From contig NZ_SCOU01000001.1 in NCBI RefSeq assembly GCF_005502435.1, forward strand, positions 124,001 to 188,000: a stretch of 64,000 nucleotides of DNA. The letters run 5' to 3'. This document shows positions 1-9,433 of the stretch, piece by piece. Made by a program: the position numbers and the translations under genes. The stretch's first letter is position 1. Each line of letters begins with the position of its first letter. The stretch comes from Methylobacillus flagellatus. GTDB lineage: Bacteria; Pseudomonadota; Gammaproteobacteria; Burkholderiales; Methylophilaceae. The notes beneath the pieces are model-generated. The model made no database searches, was not told the origin of the DNA, and worked only from the letters and a program-made list of their open reading frames with translations.

Positions 1-530
1 GCATGTCGCGCCTGACCGACTGGACCGACCGCAGTAACTGCATCTTGTGGGGTGATGGTGCCGGGGCGGTGATCCTGACTCCCAGTGAAGAGCCGGGCAT
101 CCTTTCTACTCATCTGCATGCGGACGGTAGTTATGCCAACTTGCTGCATGTGCCGGCAGGTCTTGCGCAACCAGATGCCATCTCCACCATCGAGATGCAA
201 GGCAATTCGGTGTTCAAGATCGCAGTGAACACGCTGGATGCCATCGTGGACGAGACGCTGGCCGCCAATGGCCTAGAGAAATCCGATATCGACTGGCTGG
301 TGCCACACCAGGCCAATATCCGCATCCTGCAATCCACAGCCAAAAAACTGGGTATGAGCATGGACCGGGTGATCGTCACCGTGGATCGCCATGGCAATAC
401 CTCGGCAGCTTCCATCCCGCTGGCACTGGATGCCGGCGTGCGTGATGGTCGTATCCAGCGCGGCGAGATGCTGCTGATGGAAGCCTTCGGCGGCGGTTTC
501 ACCTGGGGTTCGGTGCTGGCTAAATATTGA
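1..530 (+). CDS. fabH: 3-oxoacyl-ACP synthase III (KAS III), C-terminal part
   Basis: The gene is cut by the window edge: the reading frame is open from the first bases and only about the last 175 residues are present. KAS III condenses acetyl-CoA with malonyl-ACP to start fatty-acid synthesis in the cytosol. The visible part carries WGDGAGAV, the catalytic His motif [10 protein letters not shown] and the catalytic Asn motif [10 protein letters not shown], followed by the family C-terminal segment [10 protein letters not shown]. The active-site Cys would lie upstream of the window. It is followed by fabD, fabG, acpP and fabF on the same strand, the usual proteobacterial fab cluster. The family assignment is seen directly in the motifs; the true start cannot be placed. 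Confidence 0.96.
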   Translation, partial: MSRLTDWTDRSNCILWGDGAGAVILTPSEEPGILSTHLHADGSYANLLHVPAGLAQPDAISTIEMQGNSVFKIAVNTLDAIVDETLAANGLEKSDIDWLVPHQANIRILQSTAKKLGMSMDRVIVTVDRHGNTSAASIPLALDAGVRDGRIQRGEMLLMEAFGGGFTWGSVLAKY

Positions 531-651
531 TCCGCGAGAGTCCGCAAGAGATTGATCTGCAAGCAAGGTTTGATGCTCCAGCTACTGTACTGGGGTGGTC
601 GTTGTTCGATGAGTGGCTAGTCTGCTCAGCATAGCGAGTAAGGAATACGTG

Positions 652-1578
652 ATGAGTTTTGCTTTCTTTTTCCCCGGTCAGGGTTCCCAGTCAGTCGGCA
701 TGATGCAAGGGTTCGATGGGCAGCCACTGGTGCGTGATACCTTCACCGAGGCGTCCGACCTGCTGGGTCAGGATTTCTGGCACATGGTCACCGCGCCGAA
801 CGAGGCGCTGAATCAAACCACCAATACGCAACCGCTGATGCTGACGGCTGCTGTCGCTACCTGGCGCGTCTGGCAAGCCGAGGGCGGTGCTTTGCCCGCC
901 TTGATGGCAGGCCATAGTTTGGGTGAGTACAGTGCACTGGTGGCCTCGGGTGCGCTCAGCTTCGCGGCAGCCTTGCCGCTGGTGCGTTTCCGTGCCGAGG
1001 TCATGCAAGGTGCTGTGGCAGAAGGCGTGGGTGCCATGGCCGCCATCCTGGGGCTGGAGGACGAAGTGGTGCGTGCCGTCTGCGCCGAAGCGGCGCAAGG
1101 GCAGGTGCTGGAAGCCGTCAACCTCAATTCTCCGGGGCAGGTGGTCATTGCCGGCCACAAAGCGGCCGTTGAACGTGGCATGGAGCTGGCCAAGGCCAAG
1201 GGTGCCAAGCGCGCCTTGCCGCTGCCGGTCAGCGTGCCATCGCATTGTGCGCTGATGCAGCCAGCTGCCGATGAGCTGCGTGCTTACCTCAAGGATGTAC
1301 CTTTGCAAGCTGGCGCAGTGCCTGTGTTGCATAACGCGGACGTGCAGGCTTACAGCGACGCAGCCGCGATCAAGGATGCCCTGGTGCGCCAGTTGCACAG
1401 CCCGGTACGCTGGGTGGAGACGGTACAAGCAGTGCATGCTGCTGGCGTCACCTTGAGCGCGGAGTGTGGTCCTGGCAAAGTGCTGGCGGGGCTCACCAAG
1501 CGCATCGTCGCGGACTTTCCCTGCCATGCGCTGATCAGCCAGCAAGCGCTGGCCGAAACACTGAGCCAACTCAAATAG
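652..1578 (+). CDS. fabD: Malonyl-CoA:ACP transacylase
   Basis: It transfers malonyl from CoA to the phosphopantetheine arm of ACP. The 308-residue product matches the family length. It begins with the typical FFFPGQGSQ segment and carries the nucleophile motif GHSLGE (Ser89) and the catalytic His in VPSHCALM (His198). The ATG at 652 is chosen because AAGGA (640-644) lies about 7 nt upstream and because FabD proteins start just before this motif. A GTG at 613 in the same frame would add 13 unconserved residues. It sits between fabH and fabG and is very likely cotranscribed with them. Confidence 0.96.
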   Translation: MSFAFFFPGQGSQSVGMMQGFDGQPLVRDTFTEASDLLGQDFWHMVTAPNEALNQTTNTQPLMLTAAVATWRVWQAEGGALPALMAGHSLGEYSALVASGALSFAAALPLVRFRAEVMQGAVAEGVGAMAAILGLEDEVVRAVCAEAAQGQVLEAVNLNSPGQVVIAGHKAAVERGMELAKAKGAKRALPLPVSVPSHCALMQPAADELRAYLKDVPLQAGAVPVLHNADVQAYSDAAAIKDALVRQLHSPVRWVETVQAVHAAGVTLSAECGPGKVLAGLTKRIVADFPCHALISQQALAETLSQLK

Positions 1579-1610
1579 CGTAGTCTGGAATAAAAAACGA
1601 GGGAGTGAGC

Positions 1611-2351
1611 ATGTTGCAAAATCAAGTTGCGCTGATTACCGGCGCGAGTCGTGGCATAGGTGCCGCCATTGCCCAGGCGCTGGGCAAGCAGGGGGCGACC
1701 GTGATCGGTACCGCCACAACCACAGCGGGTGCTGAACACATCACCGCTGCACTGCAGCAGGCGGGGATACAGGGCGCTGGCATGGCGCTGGACGTGAACG
1801 ATGCTGCCCAGGTTGAAGCCTTGCTGAAGAGCATCGCGGCGCAATATGGCGATGTCAGCATTCTGGTCAATAACGCCGGTATCACGCGTGACACCTTGCT
1901 GATGCGCATGAAAGACGATGACTGGGATGCGGTGCTGTCCACCAATCTGAAGTCAGTGTTCCGCATGTCGCAAGCCGTGCTGCGGCCGATGATGAAGGCG
2001 CGCACTGGCCGTATCATCAATATCTCTTCCGTGGTTGGCCATATGGGCAACGCCGGACAAACCAACTATGCCGCCGCCAAGGCAGGCATGGCCGGGTTCA
2101 CCAAGTCGCTGGCGGCCGAAGTCGGTAGCCGTGGCATCACCGTGAATTGTGTCGCACCAGGCTTCATCGACACCGACATGACGCGTGATCTGCCAGAAGA
2201 ACACCGTGCCGCTTTGTTGCAGCGTATCCCGCTGGGCAAACTGGGGCAGGTTGACGATATCGCAGCGGCCGTGACCTTCCTGGCTTCGCCACAAGCTGGA
2301 TACATCAGCGGCGAAACCTTGCATGTCAACGGTGGCATGTACATGGCATAA
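1611..2351 (+). CDS. fabG: 3-oxoacyl-ACP reductase
   Basis: NADPH-dependent reductase of the fatty-acid elongation cycle and a member of the SDR superfamily, 246 residues. The cofactor motif TGASRGIG is near the N terminus, NNAG follows at the end of beta-4, and the catalytic Ser and YxxxK are present in ISSVVGHMG and NYAAAKAG. The ATG at 1611 is preferred: GAGGGAG (1599-1605) is 5 nt upstream. An in-frame GTG at 1605 would overlap that site. It follows fabD by 32 nt. A hairpin with a T-run lies between this gene and acpP, so part of the transcription may stop here. Confidence 0.96.
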   Translation: MLQNQVALITGASRGIGAAIAQALGKQGATVIGTATTTAGAEHITAALQQAGIQGAGMALDVNDAAQVEALLKSIAAQYGDVSILVNNAGITRDTLLMRMKDDDWDAVLSTNLKSVFRMSQAVLRPMMKARTGRIINISSVVGHMGNAGQTNYAAAKAGMAGFTKSLAAEVGSRGITVNCVAPGFIDTDMTRDLPEEHRAALLQRIPLGKLGQVDDIAAAVTFLASPQAGYISGETLHVNGGMYMA

Positions 2352-2388
2352 GGCCAGCCGCCTAGGCTCAACCGTTACACCAGGCTGC

Positions 2389-2417
2389 GCGCACAAACTA
2401 TCGTGCGCTGGCTTTTT
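2389..2417 (+). terminator. Hairpin with T-run after fabG (partial terminator candidate)
   Basis: GCGCAC (2389-2394) pairs with GTGCGC (2403-2408) across an 8-nt loop, followed shortly by TTTTT (2413-2417). The stem is short and four bases separate it from the T-run, so termination would be incomplete at best. Confidence 0.4.
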
Positions 2418-2443
2418 GAATTCCTCAGGACTTTTGCTAGAAT
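2416..2443 (+). promoter_or_regulatory. Candidate extended -10 promoter for acpP
   Basis: TTGAAT (2416-2421) and TAGAAT (2438-2443) are separated by 16 bp, and TGC precedes the -10 hexamer, giving an extended -10 element. A transcript starting near 2450 would have a leader of about 30 nt before the acpP start at 2483. A dedicated acpP promoter fits the high ACP demand known in bacteria. This is seen by pattern only. Confidence 0.5.
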
Positions 2444-2482
2444 GCCTGAGTTTAGTAGTAACAACCATTGAAAGGGGTAGAG

Positions 2483-2719
2483 ATGTCCGACATCGAACAA
2501 CGTGTTAAGAAAATCGTCGCTGAACAACTGGGCGCGAATGAAGCAGACGTAAAGAATTCATCTTCTTTCGTTGATGACCTGGGTGCCGATTCGCTGGACA
2601 CCGTTGAGCTGGTCATGGCACTCGAAGAAGAATTCGATTGCGAGATTCCTGATGAAGAAGCAGAGAAGATCACCAACGTACAACAGGCCATCGACTACGT
2701 CAGTGTCCACCTGAAGTAA
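2483..2719 (+). CDS. acpP: Acyl carrier protein
   Basis: A 78-residue, strongly acidic four-helix protein that carries growing acyl chains on phosphopantetheine. The modification site is Ser37 in the [10 protein letters not shown] motif. The ATG at 2483 is chosen because AGGGG (2473-2477) lies 5 nt upstream and because the protein then starts [10 protein letters not shown] as in other ACPs. An in-frame TTG at 2468 would add five unconserved residues. It has its own promoter candidate upstream and a strong hairpin just downstream. That suggests ACP message is made in excess over fabF. Confidence 0.98.
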   Translation: MSDIEQRVKKIVAEQLGANEADVKNSSSFVDDLGADSLDTVELVMALEEEFDCEIPDEEAEKITNVQQAIDYVSVHLK

Positions 2720-2744
2720 TTTTCCTTACTCCCGTTATCAGTCC

Positions 2745-2766
2745 AACGCTGGCGCTAGCCAGCGTT
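2745..2766 (+). terminator. Perfect 9-bp hairpin between acpP and fabF (attenuator candidate)
   Basis: AACGCTGGC (2745-2753), loop GCTA, GCCAGCGTT (2758-2766). The following sequence, TAGTTTGG, is only weakly T-rich, so it may slow or partly terminate polymerase, or protect the acpP message 3' end, rather than fully terminate. Confidence 0.5.
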
Positions 2767-2786
2767 TAGTTTGGAGCTGCCCTGTC

Positions 2787-4043
2787 ATGTCTAATCAGGC
2801 CAGACCACACTCGGCCCGTCGCCGGGTCGTCGTCACAGGTCTGGGTGTTGTCTCACCGGTCGGTATCGGTGTGGACAGCGCTTGGGCTAATCTGATCGCC
2901 GGCAATTCCGGTATCAGCCGTATCACCAAATTCGATCCCAGTAACTTCGCCTCGCAGATCGCAGGTGAAGTCAAAGGTTTTGACGTCACCCAATTCCTGC
3001 CTGCCAAAGATGCACGTCGTATGGATACCTTCATCCAGTACGGCATGGTGGCTGCGATCGAAGCCGTCAAGGATTCTGGCATCGTCGCCACCGAAGAGAA
3101 TGCCGAACGTATCGGCGTTGCCATCGGTTCCGGCATCGGCGGTCTGGGCATGATCGAAGACACCAACGACACCTATGATGAAGGCGGTCCACGCAAGATC
3201 TCGCCGTTCTTTATTCCTGGCACCATCATCAACATGATCTCCGGCAATCTGTCCATCATGTTCGGTTTTAAGGGCCCGAATGTGGCTATTGTCACCGCGT
3301 GTACTACGGGCACTCACTGCATCGGTGACGCTGCGCGCATGATCGAATACGGCGATGCCGACGTCATGGTGGCTGGCGGTGCCGAAGCGGCGATCACCCA
3401 GCTCAGCGTGGGCGGCTTTGCCTCCGCACGCGCACTGTCTGGTCGCAATGATGATCCGGCCACCGCCAGTCGTCCATGGGACAAGGATAGAGACGGCTTT
3501 GTCATCGGTGAAGGTGCCGGTGTCATGGTGCTGGAAGAATATGAATCAGCCAAAAAGCGCGGCGCCAGGATCTATGCCGAGCTGACCGGCTATGGCATGA
3601 GTGCGGATGCCTACCACATGACCGCGCCCAATATGGATGGTCCGCGCCGCTCCATGCGCAATGCCATGCAGAATGCAGGCGTGAATGCGGATCAGGTGCA
3701 GTTCATCAATGCCCACGGCACGTCCACGCCATTGGGTGATGCCAATGAAACCAATGCCATCAAGGCGGCCTTCGGTGACCATGCCTACAAGCTGGTGGTC
3801 AATTCGACCAAGTCCATGACCGGCCATCTACTGGGCGGTGCAGGTGGCCTGGAGTCGGTATTCACCGTGCTGTCCATCCATCATCAGGTTTCACCACCGA
3901 CCATCAACCTCTTCAATCAGGATCCGGAATGTGATCTGGATTTCTGTGCCAATACCGCACGGGATATGAAGATCGATGTCGCGCTGAAGAACAACTTCGG
4001 CTTTGGCGGCACCAACGGCAGTCTGGTTTTCCAGAAAATTTAG
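2787..4043 (+). CDS. fabF: 3-oxoacyl-ACP synthase II (KAS II)
   Basis: It condenses malonyl-ACP with acyl-ACP in fatty-acid elongation. The product is 418 residues, a few more than the E. coli enzyme. The catalytic triad is visible: Cys172 in VTACTTG, His in [11 protein letters not shown] and the second His in [12 protein letters not shown]. The C-terminal GFGGTNGS is also present. The N terminus has a short Arg-rich extension before [13 protein letters not shown]. It lies 67 nt after acpP, separated by a hairpin, and closes the fab cluster. The next gene begins 284 nt further on. Confidence 0.97.
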   Translation: MSNQARPHSARRRVVVTGLGVVSPVGIGVDSAWANLIAGNSGISRITKFDPSNFASQIAGEVKGFDVTQFLPAKDARRMDTFIQYGMVAAIEAVKDSGIVATEENAERIGVAIGSGIGGLGMIEDTNDTYDEGGPRKISPFFIPGTIINMISGNLSIMFGFKGPNVAIVTACTTGTHCIGDAARMIEYGDADVMVAGGAEAAITQLSVGGFASARALSGRNDDPATASRPWDKDRDGFVIGEGAGVMVLEEYESAKKRGARIYAELTGYGMSADAYHMTAPNMDGPRRSMRNAMQNAGVNADQVQFINAHGTSTPLGDANETNAIKAAFGDHAYKLVVNSTKSMTGHLLGGAGGLESVFTVLSIHHQVSPPTINLFNQDPECDLDFCANTARDMKIDVALKNNFGFGGTNGSLVFQKI

Positions 4044-4327
4044 TAAACGATATCAGTCACTTATGTGGTAGCGGCGGGCTGGTTTTGCACAGTTCGCTGC
4101 GACATGACAGTAATACGTACGGATTAGTACTTGAATCTGCATGATTATTGGTAAGTGATTGATATCGCTGCTGTTAATCATTGGTTAAAATTTAATCAGC
4201 TGATTAGATAGCCCGTATTGACGGGTGTTTGCTGGCGATTCCCGCCGTTCATCCACAAAATTATCCACAGCTTTTGTGGAATTTTCCTGCATGACTTAAC
4301 GTAGGACTTGCTTTAGCATTTCAGCTC
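4044..4327. other. A+T-rich intergenic region with DnaA-box-like sites and palindromes
   Basis: This 284-bp spacer between fabF and pabC is clearly more A+T-rich than its neighbours. It contains a perfect 14-bp palindrome TAATCAGCTGATTA (4193-4206), an exact DnaA-box consensus TTATCCACA (4261-4269), a one-mismatch box TCATCCACA (4249-4257), and an inverted repeat in which TCCACA (4264-4269) pairs with TGTGGA (4275-4280), extended by AAAAT (4257-4261) against ATTTT (4281-4285). No open frame of note was seen. The pabC promoter probably lies here. The repeat may instead act as a terminator for fabF. Confidence 0.55.
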
Positions 4328-5170
4328 ATGAATCCGCTAGATACGCCTACCATCCAGATCCCGTCATTTCTCGTCAACGGCAACGCCGAGGCGCTGGGCA
4401 TCTCTGCGCTCGACCGTGGTCTGGCTTATGGCGATGGCGTGTTCCGTACCTTTCCAGTGCGTCACGCGCAGCCAGTCAACTGGGAGCTGCACTATGCCAG
4501 ACTGGTTGCCGACAGTGCCGTGCTGGGCATCGCCTGTCCGCCTGCGGCAGAATTGCTGGACGATATCGAGCAGTTGTTCGCTGTCAGCAGCACCAGTGTA
4601 TGCAAGGTCATTCTCACGCGAGGTGAGGGCCTGCGTGGTTACCGTCCACAGGACGATGTAACAGTGACGCGCATCGTGATCCGTTCTGCCATGCCTGACT
4701 ATCCGGCTGAAAACCTGCAGCACGGGGTGCGTTTGCATCTGTGTCAGCTGCGCTTGTCCGAACAGCCTGCGCTGGCCGGGATCAAGCATCTGAACCGCCT
4801 GGAGAACGTGCTGGCGCGCATGGAGTGGCAGGACGCGGCGCTGGCAGAAGGCTTGCTGCTGGATGCGCATGACAGTGCGATAGAATGTACCTCCAGCAAT
4901 CTGTTCGCCCGTTTTGGTGATGTGGTGTGCACCCCGGACCTGAGCCGCTGTGGCGTAGCGGGCGTGACCCGGTCGCGTATCCTGTCGCGCTTGCCTGAAC
5001 TTGGATATCAGACGGAAGTCGCACCCTTGCCGCTGCAACGCTTGCTGCAAGCCGACGAGGTCATCATCTGCAACAGCCTGTACCTTGCCTGGCAGGTGAT
5101 CGCACTGGCTGGAACACACTGGCAAGCACAGCCGCTGGCGTCACAATTGCGCCTATCACTGCAGGAGTAG
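4328..5170 (+). CDS. pabC: Aminodeoxychorismate lyase (PLP, fold type IV)
   Basis: It makes 4-aminobenzoate for folate from aminodeoxychorismate, releasing pyruvate. The 280-residue protein has the fold-IV start FLVNG, the DRGLAYGDGVFRTF segment, and the PLP Lys in GIKHLNRLENVLAR (Lys153), the hallmark of PabC rather than of branched-chain or D-amino-acid aminotransferases. No clear ribosome site precedes the ATG. It is followed by mltG after a single base, as in E. coli (pabC-mltG-tmk-holB). The operon pairing supports the assignment. Confidence 0.93.
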   Translation: MNPLDTPTIQIPSFLVNGNAEALGISALDRGLAYGDGVFRTFPVRHAQPVNWELHYARLVADSAVLGIACPPAAELLDDIEQLFAVSSTSVCKVILTRGEGLRGYRPQDDVTVTRIVIRSAMPDYPAENLQHGVRLHLCQLRLSEQPALAGIKHLNRLENVLARMEWQDAALAEGLLLDAHDSAIECTSSNLFARFGDVVCTPDLSRCGVAGVTRSRILSRLPELGYQTEVAPLPLQRLLQADEVIICNSLYLAWQVIALAGTHWQAQPLASQLRLSLQE

Positions 5171-5171
5171 C

Positions 5172-6170
5172 ATGCGTTTCATCCGATATCTGATCAGTAT
5201 CTCCCTGTTGATGCCAGTGCTGCTGGCAGGCTGGATGCTGTACTTCACCATGACCCCTCTGCAGCTGCCTGCTGCGCAGACCGAGGTCGATCTCAAGGCA
5301 GGTAGCAGCCTGCGTGCCGTTTCCCGGCAACTGGTGCAGCAAGGTGTGTTGTCCGAACCCTGGAGTTTCATGGCGCTGGTGCGCCTCACCGGCAAGGCGG
5401 GTGACATCAAGGCTGGCAATTATGTGATCGCGGATGGCACCACACCTTATGCCCTGTTCGAGATGCTCACCAATGGCGATACCACCATGGCCAGCGTCAC
5501 CTTCATCGAAGGCTGGACCTTCGACCAGATGCGCACCGCCATGACACGCAACGAGGCCATCAAACATGTCAGCATGGGGTATACCGAAGCCCAGATCCTC
5601 GCCGAGATCGGCGGAACAGGGCAGGAGGCCGAAGGCTTGTTCTTCCCGGATACCTATTATTTTAGCCGGGGCATGACCGATATCGACATCCTCAAGCGTG
5701 CTTACCATGCCATGCAGACCCGGCTGGCCCAGGCCTGGGAAAAACGCGCCCCCGGTCTACCTTACGCTACACCTTACGAAGCGCTGATCATGGCGTCCAT
5801 CGTCGAAAAAGAGACCGGACGCGGTGACGAACGTCCCATGATCGCCGGTGTATTCGTCAACCGCCTGCGCATCGGCATGCGCTTGCAGACCGACCCGACG
5901 GTGATCTATGGCATGGGCGAGCGCTTTGACGGCAATCTGCGCCGTCAGGACCTGCTCACCGATACGCCATACAACACCTACACGCGTGCCAATCTGCCAC
6001 CTACCCCCATCGCCATGCCTGGCCTGGCATCGATTGAAGCTGCCTTGCATCCGGCACAGACCAAGGCCCTCTATTTCGTCGGCAAGGGAGATGGCAGCCA
6101 TGCCTTCTCGTCCAGCCTGGCCGAGCATAACCGTGCCGTGGCACGCTATCAGTTGCGGAAGCGGCCCTGA
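5172..6170 (+). CDS. mltG: Endolytic peptidoglycan transglycosylase (YceG family)
   Basis: It cleaves nascent glycan strands internally at the inner membrane and so limits strand length. One N-terminal membrane segment (about residues 5-27) is followed by a periplasmic LysM-like region and the YceG domain. The catalytic Glu is in the motif ASIVEKETG (Glu212). The 332-residue length is close to the E. coli protein. GAGGAG-like bases at the end of pabC probably serve as its ribosome site. Its TGA overlaps the tmk ATG by one base, so translation is likely coupled. Confidence 0.94.
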   Translation: MRFIRYLISISLLMPVLLAGWMLYFTMTPLQLPAAQTEVDLKAGSSLRAVSRQLVQQGVLSEPWSFMALVRLTGKAGDIKAGNYVIADGTTPYALFEMLTNGDTTMASVTFIEGWTFDQMRTAMTRNEAIKHVSMGYTEAQILAEIGGTGQEAEGLFFPDTYYFSRGMTDIDILKRAYHAMQTRLAQAWEKRAPGLPYATPYEALIMASIVEKETGRGDERPMIAGVFVNRLRIGMRLQTDPTVIYGMGERFDGNLRRQDLLTDTPYNTYTRANLPPTPIAMPGLASIEAALHPAQTKALYFVGKGDGSHAFSSSLAEHNRAVARYQLRKRP

Positions 6171-6787
6171 TGCGCGGCAAATTCATCACGCTGGAAGGCA
6201 TGGACGGGGCAGGCAAGAGTACGCACATTCCCGCTATCGAAGCCTGGTTGCAAACACAAGGTCACCGCGTGCTGCTGACGCGCGAGCCCGGTGGTACAGC
6301 GCTGGGTGAACGTCTGCGCGAACTGCTGCTACACGACAGCATGACGGCCGAGACCGAGGCCTTGCTGATGTTCGCTGCGCGCAGCGAACATCTGGCGCAA
6401 CGCATCCTGCCAGCCCTGCAAGCCGGTGACTATGTGGTGTCAGACCGCTTCACCGATGCCAGCTTTGCCTATCAGAGTGGCGGGCGCGGTCTGGCTAGCG
6501 ACAGGCTGCGGCAGCTGGAGCGGTGGGTGCAGGGCGATCTGCAACCTGACCTGACCTTGCTGTTCGATGTGCCGGTCGAGGTCAGTGTGCAACGCCTGGC
6601 CAGTGCGCGCAGCCCGGACAAGTTCGAGCGCGAAAGTGCGGCGTTCTTCAGCCGCATCCGTCACGCTTACCTGCAGCGCGCTGCCGCTTTCCCTCAGCGT
6701 TTTCGTGTCATTGATGCCAACCGACCCTTGCCCGAAGTCTGGAATTCAGTCGAGCAGGCCTTGTTGACGCTGGAACATGCCGCATGA
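6170..6787 (+). CDS. tmk: Thymidylate kinase
   Basis: It phosphorylates dTMP to dTDP. The P-loop GMDGAGKST is at residues 9-17, the DR(F/Y) region appears as [14 protein letters not shown], and a lid-type segment near the C terminus contains Arg-rich residues ([11 protein letters not shown]). The 205-residue length is normal. The start overlaps mltG by one base and the end overlaps holB by four (ATGA), so three consecutive genes are translationally coupled. Confidence 0.96.
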   Translation: MRGKFITLEGMDGAGKSTHIPAIEAWLQTQGHRVLLTREPGGTALGERLRELLLHDSMTAETEALLMFAARSEHLAQRILPALQAGDYVVSDRFTDASFAYQSGGRGLASDRLRQLERWVQGDLQPDLTLLFDVPVEVSVQRLASARSPDKFERESAAFFSRIRHAYLQRAAAFPQRFRVIDANRPLPEVWNSVEQALLTLEHAA

Positions 6788-7785
6788 GTGTAACCAGCCT
6801 GTTGCCCTGGCACCACGCACTATGGCAACGCCTGCAATCTGGTCAGGCACGCCAGGCGCATGCCTGGCTGTTGCGTGGCCGCAGCGGTATAGGCAAGGTG
6901 GATTTCGCGCTGCACTGGAGCCGCGCCTGGCTCTGCGAAACGCCCACGGCGGATGCCATGGCTTGTGGCCAATGCAGCAGCTGCAATTGGTTCGAACAAG
7001 GCAATCATCCGGATTTTCGACTGCTCACGCTCGCTCAGGAAGACGAGGCTGAAGGCAGCACTGCCCGTAAAAAAGCCACGCAGATCAGCATCGCGCAGGT
7101 GCGTGCGCTGGGCAGTTTTTTCGAGCTTTCCAGCCACCGTGCGCAGCGTAACCGTCTGGTGGTGATCCATCCGGCCGAAGCGCTCAACAACAGTGCGGCC
7201 AATGCCTTGCTCAAGATGCTGGAAGAGCCACCAGCCGACATGCGCTTCATCCTGGTTAGCCACCAGTCGCATCTGTTGCTACCCACCGTGATCAGCCGCT
7301 GCCGTATCGTGGACATGCCCATGCCTACGCGCGAGCAAGCCACGTACTGGTTACAGTCGCGCGGCATGCAAGATGCAGAACAGCTGCTGGACCTGGCTGG
7401 CGGTGCACCGCTGCAACTGACGGCAGGACAGATGCCGGAAGCCAAGCAGACGGCACAGATCACCCAGATGCTGGCGCAGGGCGAGCGCTTGAACCCGTAC
7501 ACACTGGCCACCAGCTGCGTGGCGTTGGGCATGGAAACCGCCATCGATATGCTGCAGAAGTGGGTGCATGACCTGCTTAGCGCCCGACTGGCCGGGGAAG
7601 TGCGCTACTACCGCCATGAACAGCTGGCCGCATTGGCGGCGCGTGCCGATCTGGCCGCTTTGCTGGGCTTGGAACAGCGCCTGCGCCAGGCACGCCGTCT
7701 GGCCAGCCATCCATTGAATGCCACGCTGCAGTTCGAGGCCTTGTTGTTGCAATACATGCAGTTGTTCACACTCAAGACGGCCTGA
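6784..7785 (+). CDS. holB: DNA polymerase III subunit delta prime
   Basis: A clamp-loader subunit, 333 residues. The N-terminal AAA+ module has GRSGIGK (residues 32-38) in place of an active P-loop, a four-Cys zinc site (Cys51, Cys61, Cys64, Cys67), the segment [22 protein letters not shown]-like, and the sensor/arginine-finger motif ISRCR. Delta prime does not hydrolyse ATP, which fits the altered loop. It overlaps tmk by 4 nt. In many proteobacteria a pilZ gene lies between holB and tatD; here only 30 nt separate them and no pilZ is present. Confidence 0.94.
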   Translation: MSVTSLLPWHHALWQRLQSGQARQAHAWLLRGRSGIGKVDFALHWSRAWLCETPTADAMACGQCSSCNWFEQGNHPDFRLLTLAQEDEAEGSTARKKATQISIAQVRALGSFFELSSHRAQRNRLVVIHPAEALNNSAANALLKMLEEPPADMRFILVSHQSHLLLPTVISRCRIVDMPMPTREQATYWLQSRGMQDAEQLLDLAGGAPLQLTAGQMPEAKQTAQITQMLAQGERLNPYTLATSCVALGMETAIDMLQKWVHDLLSARLAGEVRYYRHEQLAALAARADLAALLGLEQRLRQARRLASHPLNATLQFEALLLQYMQLFTLKTA

Positions 7786-7815
7786 TACCAGGACGGCCGA
7801 TACTAGGAATGCACT

Positions 7816-8592
7816 ATGCTGGTTGATTCACATTGCCACCTTGATTTCCCCGAGCTCGCTGCCAAATTGCCGGAGCTGCGGCAAGCCATGCGCGACAACC
7901 AGGTCGGGCATGCCTTGTGCATCTCGGTCACGCTGGAGAAATTCCCCAATGTGCTGGCGGTGGCTGCCGCGCATGACAATTTCTTTGCCACCGTGGGTGT
8001 GCACCCTGATTACGAGGACGAGCCTGCGTTCGGTGTGGATGACCTGCTGCGCCTTGGCGACCATCCCAAAGTGGTAGGCATAGGCGAGACCGGCCTGGAT
8101 TATTTCCGGCTGACCGGCGATCTGGAATGGCAACGCGAGCGCTTCCGCACCCATATCCGTGCTGCGGTGGCTTGCGACAAGCCGCTCATCATCCATACCC
8201 GTAACGCGGCCGAAGACACCCTGCGCATCATGCGCGAGGAGGGCGCTGAACGCGTGGGCGGTGTGATGCACTGCTTCACTGAAAGCCTGGAGGTGGCCGA
8301 ACAGGCTATCGCACTGGGGTTTTATATCTCCTTCTCCGGCATCGTCACCTTCAAGAATGCGCAATCCTTGAAGGAAGTGGCCGCGGCTGTGCCGCTGGAA
8401 CGTATTCTGGTGGAGACCGATTCGCCTTACCTCGCGCCTATCCCGTTCCGTGGCAAGACCAACCAGCCTGCCTATGTGCGGCACGTGGCCGAAGAAGTGG
8501 CGCGTTTGCGCGGTATTCCGTTCGAGACGCTGGCGGCGGCCAGCACGGATAACTTCTTTCGTCTATTCAAGCAGGCGGTACGATGCAACTGA
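7816..8592 (+). CDS. tatD: TatD-family metal-dependent hydrolase/DNase
   Basis: A TIM-barrel amidohydrolase-type nuclease, 258 residues. Metal ligands are visible in VDSHCHLDFPE at the start, in GIGETGLDYFR, in IIHTRNA, in GVMHCFTES and in LVETDSPYLAP at the end. These are the five signature blocks of the TatD/YcfH family. The gene context (after holB) is that of ycfH in E. coli. Its last 10 nt overlap the next gene, indicating coupled expression. The substrate is inferred from the family; 3'-5' DNase or RNase activity is known for members. Confidence 0.92.
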   Translation: MLVDSHCHLDFPELAAKLPELRQAMRDNQVGHALCISVTLEKFPNVLAVAAAHDNFFATVGVHPDYEDEPAFGVDDLLRLGDHPKVVGIGETGLDYFRLTGDLEWQRERFRTHIRAAVACDKPLIIHTRNAAEDTLRIMREEGAERVGGVMHCFTESLEVAEQAIALGFYISFSGIVTFKNAQSLKEVAAAVPLERILVETDSPYLAPIPFRGKTNQPAYVRHVAEEVARLRGIPFETLAAASTDNFFRLFKQAVRCN

Positions 8593-9347
8593 CCATGTTA
8601 GGGGTGGGTTCCAGTGCCGGAACGCCGGTGGTGGGCTGCGACTGCGCGACCTGCTGTTCCACCGACCCGCGTAATAAGCGCACGCGCAGCTCGGCCTGCA
8701 TCACGCTGGATAGTGGTCATGTGCTGCTGATCGACACCGGCCCGGACATGCGCCAGCAGGCCCTGCGCGAGCAGTTGCGCCGCGTGGATGCCGTGCTGTA
8801 CACGCACACCCATGCGGACCATCTGCATGGCATCGACGACCTGCGCGCATTTTGTCAGCTGCAACGTCAACAGATCCCGCTGTACGGCCGTTATGACGCC
8901 ATGGAGCACATTGCCAGCCGCTTTGGTTATACGCTACGTGAGCCGCGTGATTTCTGGGATCTGCCCATTCTGAGCATTAACCCGGTCAGCGCGCCATTCA
9001 GCCTATTCGGTTGTGAGGTGACGCCTATCCCGGTCAAGCATGGCTATATCGACATCCATGGCTACCGGATCGGTAATCTGGCTTATCTCACCGATGTGTC
9101 GGAGATCCCGGACGAGTCCATGGCCTTGCTGGAAGGCGTGGACGTGTTGCTGCTGGATTGTTTGCGTCACAAGCCGCATCCCACCCACATCAACGTGGAA
9201 CAAAGCCTGGCCTATGCCGGTCTCATCAACGCCCGTGAAACCTATTTGTTTCACATGACGCATGAGCTGGAGTTCGAAGCCTTGAGCGCCATGCTGCCAC
9301 CGGGAGTGCATGTGGCGTATGACGGTTTACAGCTGCAGTTTGAATGA
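8583..9347 (+). CDS. PhnP-like metallo-beta-lactamase-fold phosphodiesterase
   Basis: A 254-residue MBL-fold hydrolase with the metal motif THTHADHLHG (His75, His77, Asp79, His80), DTGPD earlier in the fold, and later ligands in VKHGYIDIHG and YLTDVSE. A Cys cluster (Cys19, Cys21, Cys24) and the late His in LFHMTHEL resemble the extra zinc site of PhnP, the cyclic ribosyl phosphate phosphodiesterase. No phosphonate genes are nearby, so the role here is open; members outside phn operons are common next to tatD. It overlaps tatD by 10 nt. Confidence 0.85.
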   Translation: MQLTMLGVGSSAGTPVVGCDCATCCSTDPRNKRTRSSACITLDSGHVLLIDTGPDMRQQALREQLRRVDAVLYTHTHADHLHGIDDLRAFCQLQRQQIPLYGRYDAMEHIASRFGYTLREPRDFWDLPILSINPVSAPFSLFGCEVTPIPVKHGYIDIHGYRIGNLAYLTDVSEIPDESMALLEGVDVLLLDCLRHKPHPTHINVEQSLAYAGLINARETYLFHMTHELEFEALSAMLPPGVHVAYDGLQLQFE

Positions 9348-9433
9348 GCGCGGGTGATGCGCGGGTTTATGCAATCACCCGATTAGTGCGATAATCGCCA
9401 ATTGATCACGCAATCTTTATCAGGAATGTTGTC

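Noticed and set aside
4193-4285. Chromosomal replication origin
   Set aside because: Only two box-like sites are present, and dnaA, dnaN, gidA and parAB are all absent from the surroundings. Kept as a DnaA-box finding only.
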